64,000 bases of DNA, from assembly GCF_028331445.1 (NCBI RefSeq), contig NZ_JAQMHX010000007.1, positions 62,001 through 126,000 on the forward strand. Reading direction: 5' to 3'. Positions within the stretch are counted from its first letter, which is position 1. The number at the start of each line of letters is the position of its first letter. Below are positions 37,449 to 45,024 of the stretch, one piece after another. A model generated the notes under the pieces. The model made no database searches. It worked only from the letters and a program-made list of their open reading frames with translations, and was not told where the DNA came from. A program made the translations under genes and the position numbers. Source of the DNA: Candidatus Phyllobacterium onerii. Lineage in GTDB: Bacteria; Pseudomonadota; Alphaproteobacteria; Rhizobiales; Rhizobiaceae.

Positions 37449-37910
37449 ATGTCACTGAAAATCCGTCTGGCCCGTGCAGGGTCGAAGAAGCGCCCTTATT
37501 ACCACGTCGTCATTGCTGACGTGCGTTCGCCGCGCGATGGCCGTTTCATCGAAAACGTCGGCTCATGGAATCCGATGCTTCCCAAGGATGGCGAGCGGGT
37601 CAAGCTCGATGCCGACCGCATCAATTACTGGATCGGTCACGGCGCACAGCCAACAGACCGCGTTCTTCGCTTCCTTGATCAGGCCGGTATCGCCAAGCGC
37701 GACACCCGCAGCAATCCTGAAAAGGCATTGCCGGGCAAGAAGGCACAGGAACGCGTTGCCATGGCCAAGCAGGCTGAAGAAGATGCAAAGGCCAAGGTCA
37801 TTGCTGATGCGGAAGCTGCTGCCGCCGCCGCTGAGGCTGAAAAGGCTGCCGCCGCTGAAGCTGCTGCTGCCCCTGCCGAAGAAGCTCCGGCTGAAGAAAC
37901 TGCCAGCTGA
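37449..37910 (+). CDS. rpsP: 30S ribosomal protein S16
   Basis: S16 is a small-subunit assembly protein. Residues 1-80 are the conserved domain ([47 protein letters not shown]). The 153-residue product carries a C-terminal extension of about 70 residues rich in Ala and Glu ([19 protein letters not shown] and similar), longer than in enterobacterial S16 and usual in Rhizobiales. AAGGAGAATACCAATG gives the start. A strong terminator follows; rimM and trmD are not next to it here. Confidence 0.97.
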   Translation: MSLKIRLARAGSKKRPYYHVVIADVRSPRDGRFIENVGSWNPMLPKDGERVKLDADRINYWIGHGAQPTDRVLRFLDQAGIAKRDTRSNPEKALPGKKAQERVAMAKQAEEDAKAKVIADAEAAAAAAEAEKAAAAEAAAAPAEEAPAEETAS

Positions 37911-37936
37911 TCATCAGCTTCTGCTGTTGACGACGA

Positions 37937-37965
37937 AACGGGTGGCTTTTGCCGCCCGTTTTTGT
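37937..37965 (+). terminator. Rho-independent terminator after rpsP
   Basis: AACGGGTGGC (37937-37946), loop TTTT, GCCGCCCGTT (37951-37960), then TTTGTTTTTG. A 10-bp stem with one G-U pair and a T-rich tail ends the ffh operon. Confidence 0.85.
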
Positions 37966-38111
37966 TTTTGAGCAAACTTCACAGAACTGCAAAAAAACTG
38001 AAACGTTCTCCGCGCAAAGAAGACGCAGCCAGCCACTTTGAAATGGCGCACAATCCTCCCCAGGCCTTTGCGGTTTTGGGGGCATGCGTCAGCCAGCCCG
38101 GAGAGAACACT

Positions 38112-39689
38112 ATGAGCAGATCGGCTTCGTTCACGCGTCGCAACTTCCTCGCTTCATCGGGAGCCGTTGCACTGACCGCAGCGTCAGGTCTTGCCCTCCC
38201 GTCCTATTCACGCGCGAATGCGCGACCGGTTTTTACGCATGGCGTTCAGTCGGGCGACGTCGACGCGACGACGGGCATGATCTGGACGCGAACCGACAGG
38301 CCAGCGCGGGTCAATATCGAAGTTTCCACCACCGAGAGCTTTGCCAACGCCTATTCGTTACCGCCGCTCAATGCCTTCCCGGACAGCGACCTTGCGGTAA
38401 AGCAATTGCTCACCGATCTCGTCTCGGATCAGGATATTTTCTACCGCCTGACTGCAGTTGATCTCAGCGACCTCAATGCCGTCTCGGAACCGATTGTGGG
38501 CCATTTCAAAACCGCCCCGACAGCCAAGCGCAATATCCGTTTTGCCTGGTCAGGCGATACGGTGGGTCAAGGCTGGGGTATCGACGAGACCGGCATGAAG
38601 ACCTACGCGACTATCGCCAGCCACACCCCCGATTTCTTCCTGCACTCGGGCGATACGATCTATGCCGACGGTCCTCTTGTGGAAGAGACGACTTTGAAGG
38701 ACGGGAGCAAGTGGAAGAACCGCATCATCACCGATGAAAAGCGCAAGGTGGCAGAAACGCTGAACGAGTATCGCGGTCAGTGGAAATACAACATGCTCGA
38801 CGATCACGTCCGCGCCCTGAATGCAATCTGCCCGACTTTCCTCCAGTGGGACGACCACGAAGTGCTCAACAACTGGTCTTCCTCCAAGGAACTGACCGCC
38901 GACGATCGCTACACTGAAAAGTCCATTGCGCTCCTGTCGGCCCGGGCCGCGCGGGCCTTTCACGAAATGACCCCGATCCGCTATACGCCTGCTGAACCCG
39001 GACGCGTCTATCGCAAGATCGCCTATGGCCCGCTGCTTGACGTCTTCTTCCTCGACTTGCGTTCCTATCGCGGCCCGAATGGTCCGGATATGGAAGATAC
39101 GATCACGCCGGAATCGTCCATTCTTGGCGCCAACCAGGTGCGCTGGCTGAAGCGCGAACTGTTGAATTCCCGTGCGACCTGGAAGGTCATCGCGGCGGAC
39201 ATGCCGCTCGGTCTGGTTGTGTGGGATAACGCCAAGGACAAAAAGGGCGCGGAAGCCGTCGCCAATGGCGATAATGGCGCGGCGAAAGGCCGCGAGCTCG
39301 AGATTGCCGATCTGCTGCGCTTCATCAAATCTGCCGGTATCCGCAATACCGTCTGGTTCACGGCAGATGTGCACTACACGGCAGCGCACTATTACAATCC
39401 GGACAAGGCGCAGTTCCAGGACTTCGAGCCGTTTTGGGAATTCGTCTCGGGCCCCATTCATGCCGGCACTTTCGGTCCCAATGATCTCGACCATACCTTC
39501 GGGCCGGAACTCAAATTCATCAAGGCGCCAACGCCCGAGCAAGGACAGAACCTGCCACCCTCGGCCGGGCTGCAATTCTTCGGTCTCGTCGATATCGATG
39601 CGGCAAGCGAACAGATGACCGTAAGGCTGATGGACCGCGACGATGCCGAACTTTACAAAATAACGCTCGATCCCGTTCGTTCGATCTGA
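38112..39689 (+). CDS. PhoD-like alkaline phosphatase, Tat-exported
   Basis: A 525-residue periplasmic phosphodiesterase/alkaline phosphatase of the PhoD/DUF839-linked metallophosphatase group. The twin-arginine signal TRRNFLASS (Arg9-Arg10) is followed by a hydrophobic stretch and a cleavage region near SRANA. An N-terminal PhoD domain (PVFTHGVQSGDVDATTGMIW) precedes the metallophosphatase core: FAWSGDTV, FFLHSGDTIYADG, FLQWDDHEVLNNW, VWFTADVHYTAAH. The ATG at 38112 is chosen because it starts the Tat signal. PhoD enzymes often bind Fe/Ca; that is family knowledge. No Pho box was recognised upstream. Confidence 0.92.
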   Translation: MSRSASFTRRNFLASSGAVALTAASGLALPSYSRANARPVFTHGVQSGDVDATTGMIWTRTDRPARVNIEVSTTESFANAYSLPPLNAFPDSDLAVKQLLTDLVSDQDIFYRLTAVDLSDLNAVSEPIVGHFKTAPTAKRNIRFAWSGDTVGQGWGIDETGMKTYATIASHTPDFFLHSGDTIYADGPLVEETTLKDGSKWKNRIITDEKRKVAETLNEYRGQWKYNMLDDHVRALNAICPTFLQWDDHEVLNNWSSSKELTADDRYTEKSIALLSARAARAFHEMTPIRYTPAEPGRVYRKIAYGPLLDVFFLDLRSYRGPNGPDMEDTITPESSILGANQVRWLKRELLNSRATWKVIAADMPLGLVVWDNAKDKKGAEAVANGDNGAAKGRELEIADLLRFIKSAGIRNTVWFTADVHYTAAHYYNPDKAQFQDFEPFWEFVSGPIHAGTFGPNDLDHTFGPELKFIKAPTPEQGQNLPPSAGLQFFGLVDIDAASEQMTVRLMDRDDAELYKITLDPVRSI

Positions 39690-39712
39690 TGCGAGTTTGC
39701 ATATGCCTTCAG

Positions 39713-39813
39713 CCTGATGAGGCAGCTGGTGTGATTTTCGAGACCCGGAGCGCAGTGGACATTTGGTCCATGAGCACCGGAAGCGCAGAAAATCGCATCA
39801 GATGTCCATCAGG
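39713..39813. repeat. RIME-like palindromic repeat, copy 4
   Basis: CCTGATG (39713-39719) and CATCAGG (39807-39813) bound GAGACCCGGAGCGCAG and GAGCACCGGAAGCGCAG around TGGAC (39756-39760) / GTCCA (39766-39770). Nearly identical in design to copy 1. It sits between convergent phoD-like and tetR genes, and its right end contains the tetR stop codon (39809-39811). Confidence 0.75.
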
Positions 39814-40414
39814 GTGAAGTCAACCCGACCCAGGCCGCCATGGCAGCATCGGCGGTCTTCTTCAATTGCTCGAGTGTGGCGCCATCACGCGCGGTGATCG
39901 ACATGCCGTGTTGTACAGTCGCGTAGAATTCCGCCACCTGCTGGATATCGACAGTTTCGGAAAGTTCGCCTTCGCGCACGGCACGCTCCAGCCGTTGGCG
40001 CAACTGTGTCACGTTATCGAGGCGCCGCTCCTTCAGTAGCGATGACGGCGTTCCGGGACTCTCGTCACCGTGCAGTGCGCCCATCACCACCATGCATCCA
40101 TGCGGCTGGCCAGGATCGGTATGGGAGATGGCTGTCTGCATGAGAAAATCGGCGACGCCCTCCTTTGCAGTCGCCGCAGTCGGTAATGAATGTTTGATGC
40201 GCTGGCCGATCTTGTTCGTGTATAGCTCGACCGCCTCCCGGAACAACTCCGCCTTGCTGCCGAATGCGGCATAGAGACTGGGCGCATTGATGTGCATAGC
40301 CTGCGTCAGATCCGCCATGGACGCGCTGTCATAGCCCTTCTGCCAGAAAACCCGCATGGCGCATTCCAGCGCCGTATCGCGGTCGAATGCACGCGGGCGA
40401 CCCTTCGGAGACAT
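39809..40414 (-). CDS. TetR family transcriptional regulator
   Basis: A 201-residue repressor. The N-terminal HTH reads [28 protein letters not shown], then [26 protein letters not shown]. The ligand domain has [18 protein letters not shown], typical of the subgroup with a TetR_C_33-like domain. The ATG at 40412-40414 is chosen over a longer reading from 40483, which would run into the divergent promoter. It is back to back with an SDR oxidoreductase gene, so that gene is its likely target, with operator candidates between them. Confidence 0.9.
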   Translation of the reverse strand: MSPKGRPRAFDRDTALECAMRVFWQKGYDSASMADLTQAMHINAPSLYAAFGSKAELFREAVELYTNKIGQRIKHSLPTAATAKEGVADFLMQTAISHTDPGQPHGCMVVMGALHGDESPGTPSSLLKERRLDNVTQLRQRLERAVREGELSETVDIQQVAEFYATVQHGMSITARDGATLEQLKKTADAAMAAWVGLTSP

Positions 40415-40428
40415 CGCAAATCCCTTTC

Positions 40429-40490
40429 TGTATCGACTAATACATAAATCACTTGACGCCGCTCCGCAATGGTGACACTGCAATATGTAT
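40429..40490. promoter_or_regulatory. Putative TetR operators between tetR and SDR gene
   Basis: TGTAT-N6-ATACA (40429-40444) is a palindrome of TetR-operator size. The ATACATA at its right end (40440-40446) recurs inverted as TATGTAT at 40484-40490, just upstream of the SDR ribosome site. Occupation of both would block both divergent promoters. Inference from symmetry only. Confidence 0.45.
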
Positions 40491-40513
40491 CAATCACTAC
40501 AAAAGGAAATATG

Positions 40514-41254
40514 ATGTCACGTCTTGAAAACAAGGTTGCCTTCATCACCGGCGGAAGCCGCGGCATGGGTGCTGCGATTGCGCTGAAACTGGCACAGGAT
40601 GGTGCAGATATCGCCATTACCTACACGAGTGCCGCTTCGAAGGCTGAGGAGACCATCAAGGCAATCGAGAAGCTGGGCCGCCGCGCCATCGCGTTTCAGG
40701 CGGACAATCTCGATGCAGCCGCCATCGAGGCCGCAGTCAACGAAACCCACGCCAAATTTGGCAGGCTGGATATTCTCGTCAACAACGCCGGCGTCTACTC
40801 GATGGACACCGTCGATGCATTGACGCTCGAGGAGTTCGACCGCGTCATGTCCATCCATGTCCGCGCAAGCTTCGTCGCCGCGAAGGCAGCAGCATCGCTG
40901 ATGGGCACGGGCGGGCGTATCATCAACATCGGCAGCAATCTTGCCGAGATCGTGCCTTTCCCCGGCCTCATCGCCTATTCAACCAGCAAGGCCGCCCTTA
41001 TAGGCCTGACCAAGGCGCTGGCACGTGATCTTGGCCCGAGGGAAATCACAGCCAACATTGTCCACCCCGGCTCGACCGATACGGACATGAATCCCGCCAA
41101 TGGCGATCACGCCGATGGCCAGCGCGCCCGTATGGCGATTCCAAAATTTGGCAAGGCAAGCGATATCGCCGGTCTCGTAGCATTCCTGGCCGGAGACGAA
41201 GGGCGTTTCATCACCGGCGCATCGCTCACCATCGATGGTGGCGCCAACGCCTGA
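40514..41254 (+). CDS. SDR family oxidoreductase
   Basis: A 246-residue classical short-chain dehydrogenase/reductase. TGGSRGMG (residues 12-19) binds NAD(P), NNAG is at 90-93, and the catalytic Tyr155 and Lys159 sit in AYSTSKA. The C-terminal SDIAGLVAFLAGDEGRFITGASLTIDGG is characteristic of FabG-like members. The second of two adjacent ATGs (40514) is used because the AAGGAA ribosome site is 5 nt before it. It is probably controlled by the divergent TetR. This regulator-SDR pairing is typical of electrophile or xenobiotic response; the substrate is unknown. Confidence 0.9.
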   Translation: MSRLENKVAFITGGSRGMGAAIALKLAQDGADIAITYTSAASKAEETIKAIEKLGRRAIAFQADNLDAAAIEAAVNETHAKFGRLDILVNNAGVYSMDTVDALTLEEFDRVMSIHVRASFVAAKAAASLMGTGGRIINIGSNLAEIVPFPGLIAYSTSKAALIGLTKALARDLGPREITANIVHPGSTDTDMNPANGDHADGQRARMAIPKFGKASDIAGLVAFLAGDEGRFITGASLTIDGGANA

Positions 41255-41278
41255 TCGATATTGCGCAAGGGCAATCCC

Positions 41279-41671
41279 TCAGATATCGCCCTTGCGCACA
41301 AGCTTGCCTTCTTCCGCCTTGTGGAAATATTGCGAGCAGACCAGCCAGCCCTTCAGCGGTCGCAGAAGCATCAGGCTACCAAACAACGTTAACGGCAGCG
41401 TCGTGATCAGGTGCACCCAGATCGGCACTTCATACGTCGTCTGCAGCCACAGTGCGAAGACCAGGGCGGGCACCGCAACGATCGTCATGGCGAAAAACGC
41501 CGGGCCGTCCGCAGGATCGGCGAAGGAATAGTCCAGCTCGCAAACCTCGCAGGACGGCGCCAGTTTGAGAAAGCCATCGAACAGATGCCCCTGCTGGCAT
41601 CGCGGGCAGCGCCCCAGGATCCCGGTTTTCATCGGGTTTTCAGTAGGATGATAGTGAACAACGTGAGCCAT
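41279..41671 (-). CDS. DUF983 family membrane protein
   Basis: A 130-residue protein. CPRCQQGHLFDGFLKLAPSCEVCELDYSF is a four-cysteine zinc-ribbon-like start, followed by two membrane helices (about 57-75 and 82-103), the DUF983 layout. Some members are found near cytochrome oxidase genes, but none is present here. The first ATG (41669-41671) has AAAGGC in front; Met14 is an alternative. It is convergent with the SDR gene and divergent from the MocR-type regulator, whose binding boxes lie in the shared intergenic region. Confidence 0.85.
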   Translation of the reverse strand: MAHVVHYHPTENPMKTGILGRCPRCQQGHLFDGFLKLAPSCEVCELDYSFADPADGPAFFAMTIVAVPALVFALWLQTTYEVPIWVHLITTLPLTLFGSLMLLRPLKGWLVCSQYFHKAEEGKLVRKGDI

Positions 41672-41698
41672 GGTCTTGCCTTTCGACCCGATTGTACG

Positions 41699-41858
41699 TG
41701 TATGGCCTTAGATATCGATATCCATACAATTGATGCTTTATTGCCGGACATATACCCCTTGCAAGGAGAAAATGGAAGAAACATTTACCATATAGCGGCA
41801 ATTTGACTTGCCATAATCCCGTTCTGTCTGTAATTGTATGGATACATTCCCATACAAT
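41699..41858. promoter_or_regulatory. CCATACAAT box cluster in front of the MocR-type gene
   Basis: Two inverted pairs of one motif occur: TGTATGG (41699-41705) with CCATACAAT (41722-41730), and ATTGTATGG (41833-41841) with CCATACAAT (41850-41858). The last box touches the proposed start codon. Four copies of one motif in a 160-bp gap strongly suggest binding sites for one dimeric regulator, most simply the MocR protein encoded next door, acting on itself and on the divergent DUF983 gene. Confidence 0.65.
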
Positions 41859-43248
41859 GAGTCGTCACATGGCCCTCTGGAAGCCTCGCATCGCCGCCAC
41901 GTCGAGATATAAACATCAAGGTATCGTCGATGCCTTGAATGCCGATATCGCCGCCCGCCTACTGATCTCCGGTGATACGCTGCCGCCGCAGCGGGAAATC
42001 GCACGCCAGCTTGGCGTCGATCTTACCACAGTTACGCGCGCGTTGAACGAGGCACGCCGTCTCGATCTGATCGAGGCCAGAACCGGTTCGGGTACATTCG
42101 TGAAACAGCAGCCTGTAGCACCGAGGGTGGCAACTCCGGCAGCCGAACTCGACCTCAGCATGAATATCCCGCCGCAACCGGCCGCGGCCCGTTTGCCGGA
42201 GCGGATCGCCGAAGGCATCGGAGCATTGCTGGCCGGACCCTCCAGCCGGTTTCTTTCCTATCAGGAGATTACCGGCACCGAAGCCGCACGGCATGCCGCC
42301 GCGCAATGGCTGATGCCGCGTTTTGGCCATGCGCCCTCGCCCGACAATATTCTGGTTGCCGGCGGTGCACAAAGTGCGCTCTTCGCCATTTGCAGCCTCG
42401 TAGCCGCCAATGGCGCCATTTGCGCCGGTGCCCATACCTATCCAGGGCTCAAATCCGTCGCCGCAACCCTCGGTATCGCGGTTCATGCGCTTGCCATGGA
42501 TCAATTCGGCATACTGCCTCAGGCGTTCGAAGAATGCTGCCGGGATCATGCACCGAAGGCGCTCTACGTCGTTCCCTCCATCGATAATCCGACCACGGCC
42601 ACCATGCCGCTGAAACGCCGGCACGAGATCGTCGAAATCGCCCGCCGCTACAGGGTCGCGATTATCGAGGACGATCCCTATGCGGAGCTTCTGGACGAGC
42701 CACAGCCGGCTCTTGCGTCCCTGGCGCCGGAGATCACCTGGCACATCGCAACATTGTCGAAATGCGCAACGCCTGCCCTGCGTGTCGCCTTTGTGGCCTG
42801 TCCTTCAGCGCTGGATGTGTTGAAGCTCACATCTTCCCTGCGCGCCAGCAATCCGGGTGCATCGCCGCTCCTGGCCGCCCTGACGACCAGCTGGATCGAG
42901 AGCGGCACGCTCAAGCAGATCGCCCTCGCCATACGGGAAGAAAGCCGCACGCGGCAATCACTTGCCGCGGTCATTCTCAAGGATTGGCAATACGCCGCCG
43001 AGCCTACAGGCCACCATCTTTGGCTTACCCTGCCCGAACATTGGAAAGCCGCCGAGTTCGCCGCACTTGCCCGCCGTTCCGCGCTTGGCATCGTGGCCGC
43101 ACCCGCCTTCAGCGTAGGAACCTCGTCCGACGAGGCGGTCCGCGTCTCGCTTGGCGCCGCACCGGATCGTCCGCATCTCGAACAGGGATTGCTGCTGTTG
43201 AACCGGTTGCTGCATGAGCCGCAGTTCAGCACAGGGTTGATTGTATAG
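41857..43248 (+). CDS. MocR/PdxR-type GntR regulator with aminotransferase domain
   Basis: A 463-residue fusion. A GntR winged helix (about 15-80: KHQGIVDALNADIAARLLISGDTLPPQREIARQLGVDLTTVTRALNEARRL) is linked to an aspartate-aminotransferase-fold domain. The latter has VAGGAQSALFAICSLVA, YVVPSIDNPTTATMPLKRR, IIEDDPYAELLD and the PLP lysine in ATLSKCATPALRVAF. Such proteins sense PLP or amino compounds. The ATG at 41857 lacks a clear ribosome site; 41869 is an alternative. The stop TAG belongs to a repeat element. Confidence 0.9.
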   Translation: MSRHMALWKPRIAATSRYKHQGIVDALNADIAARLLISGDTLPPQREIARQLGVDLTTVTRALNEARRLDLIEARTGSGTFVKQQPVAPRVATPAAELDLSMNIPPQPAAARLPERIAEGIGALLAGPSSRFLSYQEITGTEAARHAAAQWLMPRFGHAPSPDNILVAGGAQSALFAICSLVAANGAICAGAHTYPGLKSVAATLGIAVHALAMDQFGILPQAFEECCRDHAPKALYVVPSIDNPTTATMPLKRRHEIVEIARRYRVAIIEDDPYAELLDEPQPALASLAPEITWHIATLSKCATPALRVAFVACPSALDVLKLTSSLRASNPGASPLLAALTTSWIESGTLKQIALAIREESRTRQSLAAVILKDWQYAAEPTGHHLWLTLPEHWKAAEFAALARRSALGIVAAPAFSVGTSSDEAVRVSLGAAPDRPHLEQGLLLLNRLLHEPQFSTGLIV

Positions 43249-43316
43249 AGCAAATTCCAGGAAAAGTGGGAGGCGGCTTTCCGTCCGGAATTGCGCAAAA
43301 CCAAAGAGCTAAAGAA
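43246..43316. repeat. TAGAGCAATTCC repeat, truncated copy
   Basis: TAGAGCAAATTCCAGG and TTTCCGTCCGGAATTGCG match the left and middle of the element at 13607-13709; the right inverted arm is missing. The TAG (43246-43248) ends the MocR-type gene, and the CTA at 43309-43311 ends the convergent ogt gene, the same stop-codon arrangement as in the full copy. Confidence 0.75.
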
Positions 43317-43878
43317 AGCTTCCCTGCGCAGTGATCGGATGGAACGCGGGCCGCCTGGCCATGCCGGCGAATATCCGGTGTTCAAGGTCGAGCAGGAAGC
43401 GCTTGCGCCGCTGCCCGCCGCCATAACCGGTCAGCGAGCCATCCGCACCAATCACGCGGTGGCACGGTACGACGATTGCAACCCTGTTTTGCCCATTGGC
43501 CGCACCCACGGCACGGCTTGAACCCGGCTTGCCCAGATCCCGTGCGATGCCGCCATATGTGCGTGTTTCCCCATAAGGGATAGTCTGCAGTGTCGACCAT
43601 ATCTGCCGCTGAAATGCCATGCCCGGCAGCACAAGCGGTGTTTCGAACCCGGTGAGCTTGCCGGCAAAATAATCGGCGAGCTCTGCCTCGATCTGCTCAA
43701 GCACGGCATTGCGGCCAGGTTCTATGGAATAACCATAGCGTTTTTCGAGTTCCTCGACCTCCGCCGGCAAGGCCGGCCGGTCGTCAAACTCCAGCAATGA
43801 CAATCCTTCATCGCCCGCCATCGCAATCATCGGGCCGAGAGGCGTCTGAATGGACTTCCGCAGCAAGATCTTCATCAC
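43309..43878 (-). CDS. ogt: Methylated-DNA-protein-cysteine methyltransferase
   Basis: A 189-residue DNA repair protein that transfers alkyl groups from O6-alkylguanine to its own Cys139 in VVPCHRVIG. The N-terminal ribonuclease-like domain is followed by FQRQIWSTLQTIPYGETRTYGGIA, with the recognition helix SSRAVGAANGQNRV. The length fits Ogt rather than Ada; there is no AdaA domain. The tail beyond the conserved GYGGGQRRKRFLLDLE extends about 22 residues and ends inside the repeat element. It is convergent with the MocR-type gene. Confidence 0.93.
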   Translation of the reverse strand: MMKILLRKSIQTPLGPMIAMAGDEGLSLLEFDDRPALPAEVEELEKRYGYSIEPGRNAVLEQIEAELADYFAGKLTGFETPLVLPGMAFQRQIWSTLQTIPYGETRTYGGIARDLGKPGSSRAVGAANGQNRVAIVVPCHRVIGADGSLTGYGGGQRRKRFLLDLEHRIFAGMARRPAFHPITAQGSFL

Positions 43879-43934
43879 GTAAATCTCCGATTCACGCGTG
43901 ATTCTATCATGCTAGAGTGCGCCGCCCACCCGAT

Positions 43935-44702
43935 TCATGCTTTCCCGTCGACAATGTTCACAATTGTACCCGCAGCGTGCAGCGCCTGCATGATGTCGGT
44001 CGGCGGTTCCTGGTCGGTCACCAGTTCACCGAACCCGCCAAACCCACAGACCTGAACCAGGCCTCGCTTGCCGAATTTCGCCGCGTCTGTGATGGCGATC
44101 GAGCGTGTGCCGCGCGACAATACCGTGCGGGCAAATTCCGCCTCTTCCAGGTCGTAGTCTGTAAGCCCGCCGACCGCATCCATCGCGCCAACGGAAATAA
44201 CAGAATGGGCGACGCTGAAACGGTTGACATATTCGATGGCCGAGACCCCGAAGGCCGCTCCGCTATCCCGGCGCAACTCGCCGCCCGCCATGAAAACCCT
44301 GTTGCCATTCACGGTCGCCAACGTTCGGGCAATATCGGATGAATTGGTTACGACCGTCAGGTTGCGGTGCTGCAGCAACTCGCGGGCGAGAAAACTCGTG
44401 GTCGTACCGGTGTCCAGCATGATGGATTCGCCGTCCTGGATAGTCCGCGCCACCCATTGCGCAATCATGCGCTTGGCCGGGGCGTTTTCGCGCATGCGTA
44501 TCTCGAAAGGCGCTTCACCCAGATGCTGCGGCAGGCCGATGGCACCATGGATTTTGACGATTATGCCCTCATCGGTCATAGGCTTTACGTCGCGCCGGAT
44601 CGTTTCCAGGGATACGCCAAGTTTTTGCGCCAGATCGGCGATCGAAATAGTTCCCTCCTCCTGTAGCAGCCGTTTTATTTCGCCGTGTCGTTTGGAATTC
44701 AT
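43935..44702 (-). CDS. DeoR/GlpR family transcriptional regulator
   Basis: A 255-residue repressor. The N-terminal HTH (KRHGEIKRLLQEEGTISIADLAQKLGVSLETIRRDVKPM) is followed by a sugar-phosphate-isomerase-like sensor domain with IMLDTGTTTSFLARELL, VVTNSSDIA and ITDAAKFGKRGLVQV. This family usually responds to phosphorylated metabolites, which fits a kinase gene next door. The ATG at 44700-44702 is chosen; an upstream reading to 44777 would cross the CCACAA box array. It is divergent from the kinase-dehydrogenase pair. Confidence 0.9.
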   Translation of the reverse strand: MNSKRHGEIKRLLQEEGTISIADLAQKLGVSLETIRRDVKPMTDEGIIVKIHGAIGLPQHLGEAPFEIRMRENAPAKRMIAQWVARTIQDGESIMLDTGTTTSFLARELLQHRNLTVVTNSSDIARTLATVNGNRVFMAGGELRRDSGAAFGVSAIEYVNRFSVAHSVISVGAMDAVGGLTDYDLEEAEFARTVLSRGTRSIAITDAAKFGKRGLVQVCGFGGFGELVTDQEPPTDIMQALHAAGTIVNIVDGKA

Positions 44703-44731
44703 GCCCGAAACCTTAGCTAGGAGTAGATTAG

Positions 44732-44789
44732 CCACAAGACTACCACACGATTCCCACAAATTCGTCGTCAAAGCCACAAATCACCACAA
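44732..44789. promoter_or_regulatory. Helically phased CCACAA operator array
   Basis: Five CCACAA/CCACAC hexamers begin at 44732, 44743, 44754, 44774 and 44784, i.e. spaced 11, 11, 20 and 10 bp, all on the same face of the helix. They lie directly upstream of deoR and within the divergent promoter region. Direct-repeat arrays are a known mode of DeoR-family binding, so autoregulation and control of the kinase operon are likely. Confidence 0.6.
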
Positions 44790-44835
44790 TAACCTGTTGA
44801 CATAGGTGATATAAAGGCGGAAAGTCACATTGTTA

Positions 44836-45019
44836 GATAAATACGTGGTTCGACAGGCTCATCATGAGGGGGAGTATCCCTGCAAATAATCAAAAAGCAG
44901 TTATGGGGATGCGAAACAGAAGTCTTTGCCACAGACGGATTCCTGTTCTTGGAGAGCCCACAACCCTCCCTCAACAGATCAACGCCGTCATGGTGAGTCT
45001 GTCGAACCACGCATTTGTC
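44836..45019. repeat. 184-bp element with 37-bp terminal inverted repeats
   Basis: The left arm (44836-44872) and right arm (44983-45019) match at about 31 of 37 positions when one is inverted, sharing CGTGGTTCGACAG exactly. The inside has no gene. This looks like a MITE-like or REP-pair insertion placed between the operator array and the kinase start at 45025. The GTTCGACAGGCTCA core resembles a repeat seen in many alphaproteobacterial genomes (family knowledge, not checked). Confidence 0.6.
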
Positions 45020-45024
45020 AGCCG

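Noticed and set aside
44926-45024. A 33-residue N-terminal extension of the LicA-like kinase
   Set aside because: The upstream frame lies inside the 184-bp inverted-repeat element and is not part of the kinase fold; the ATG at 45025 is sufficient.
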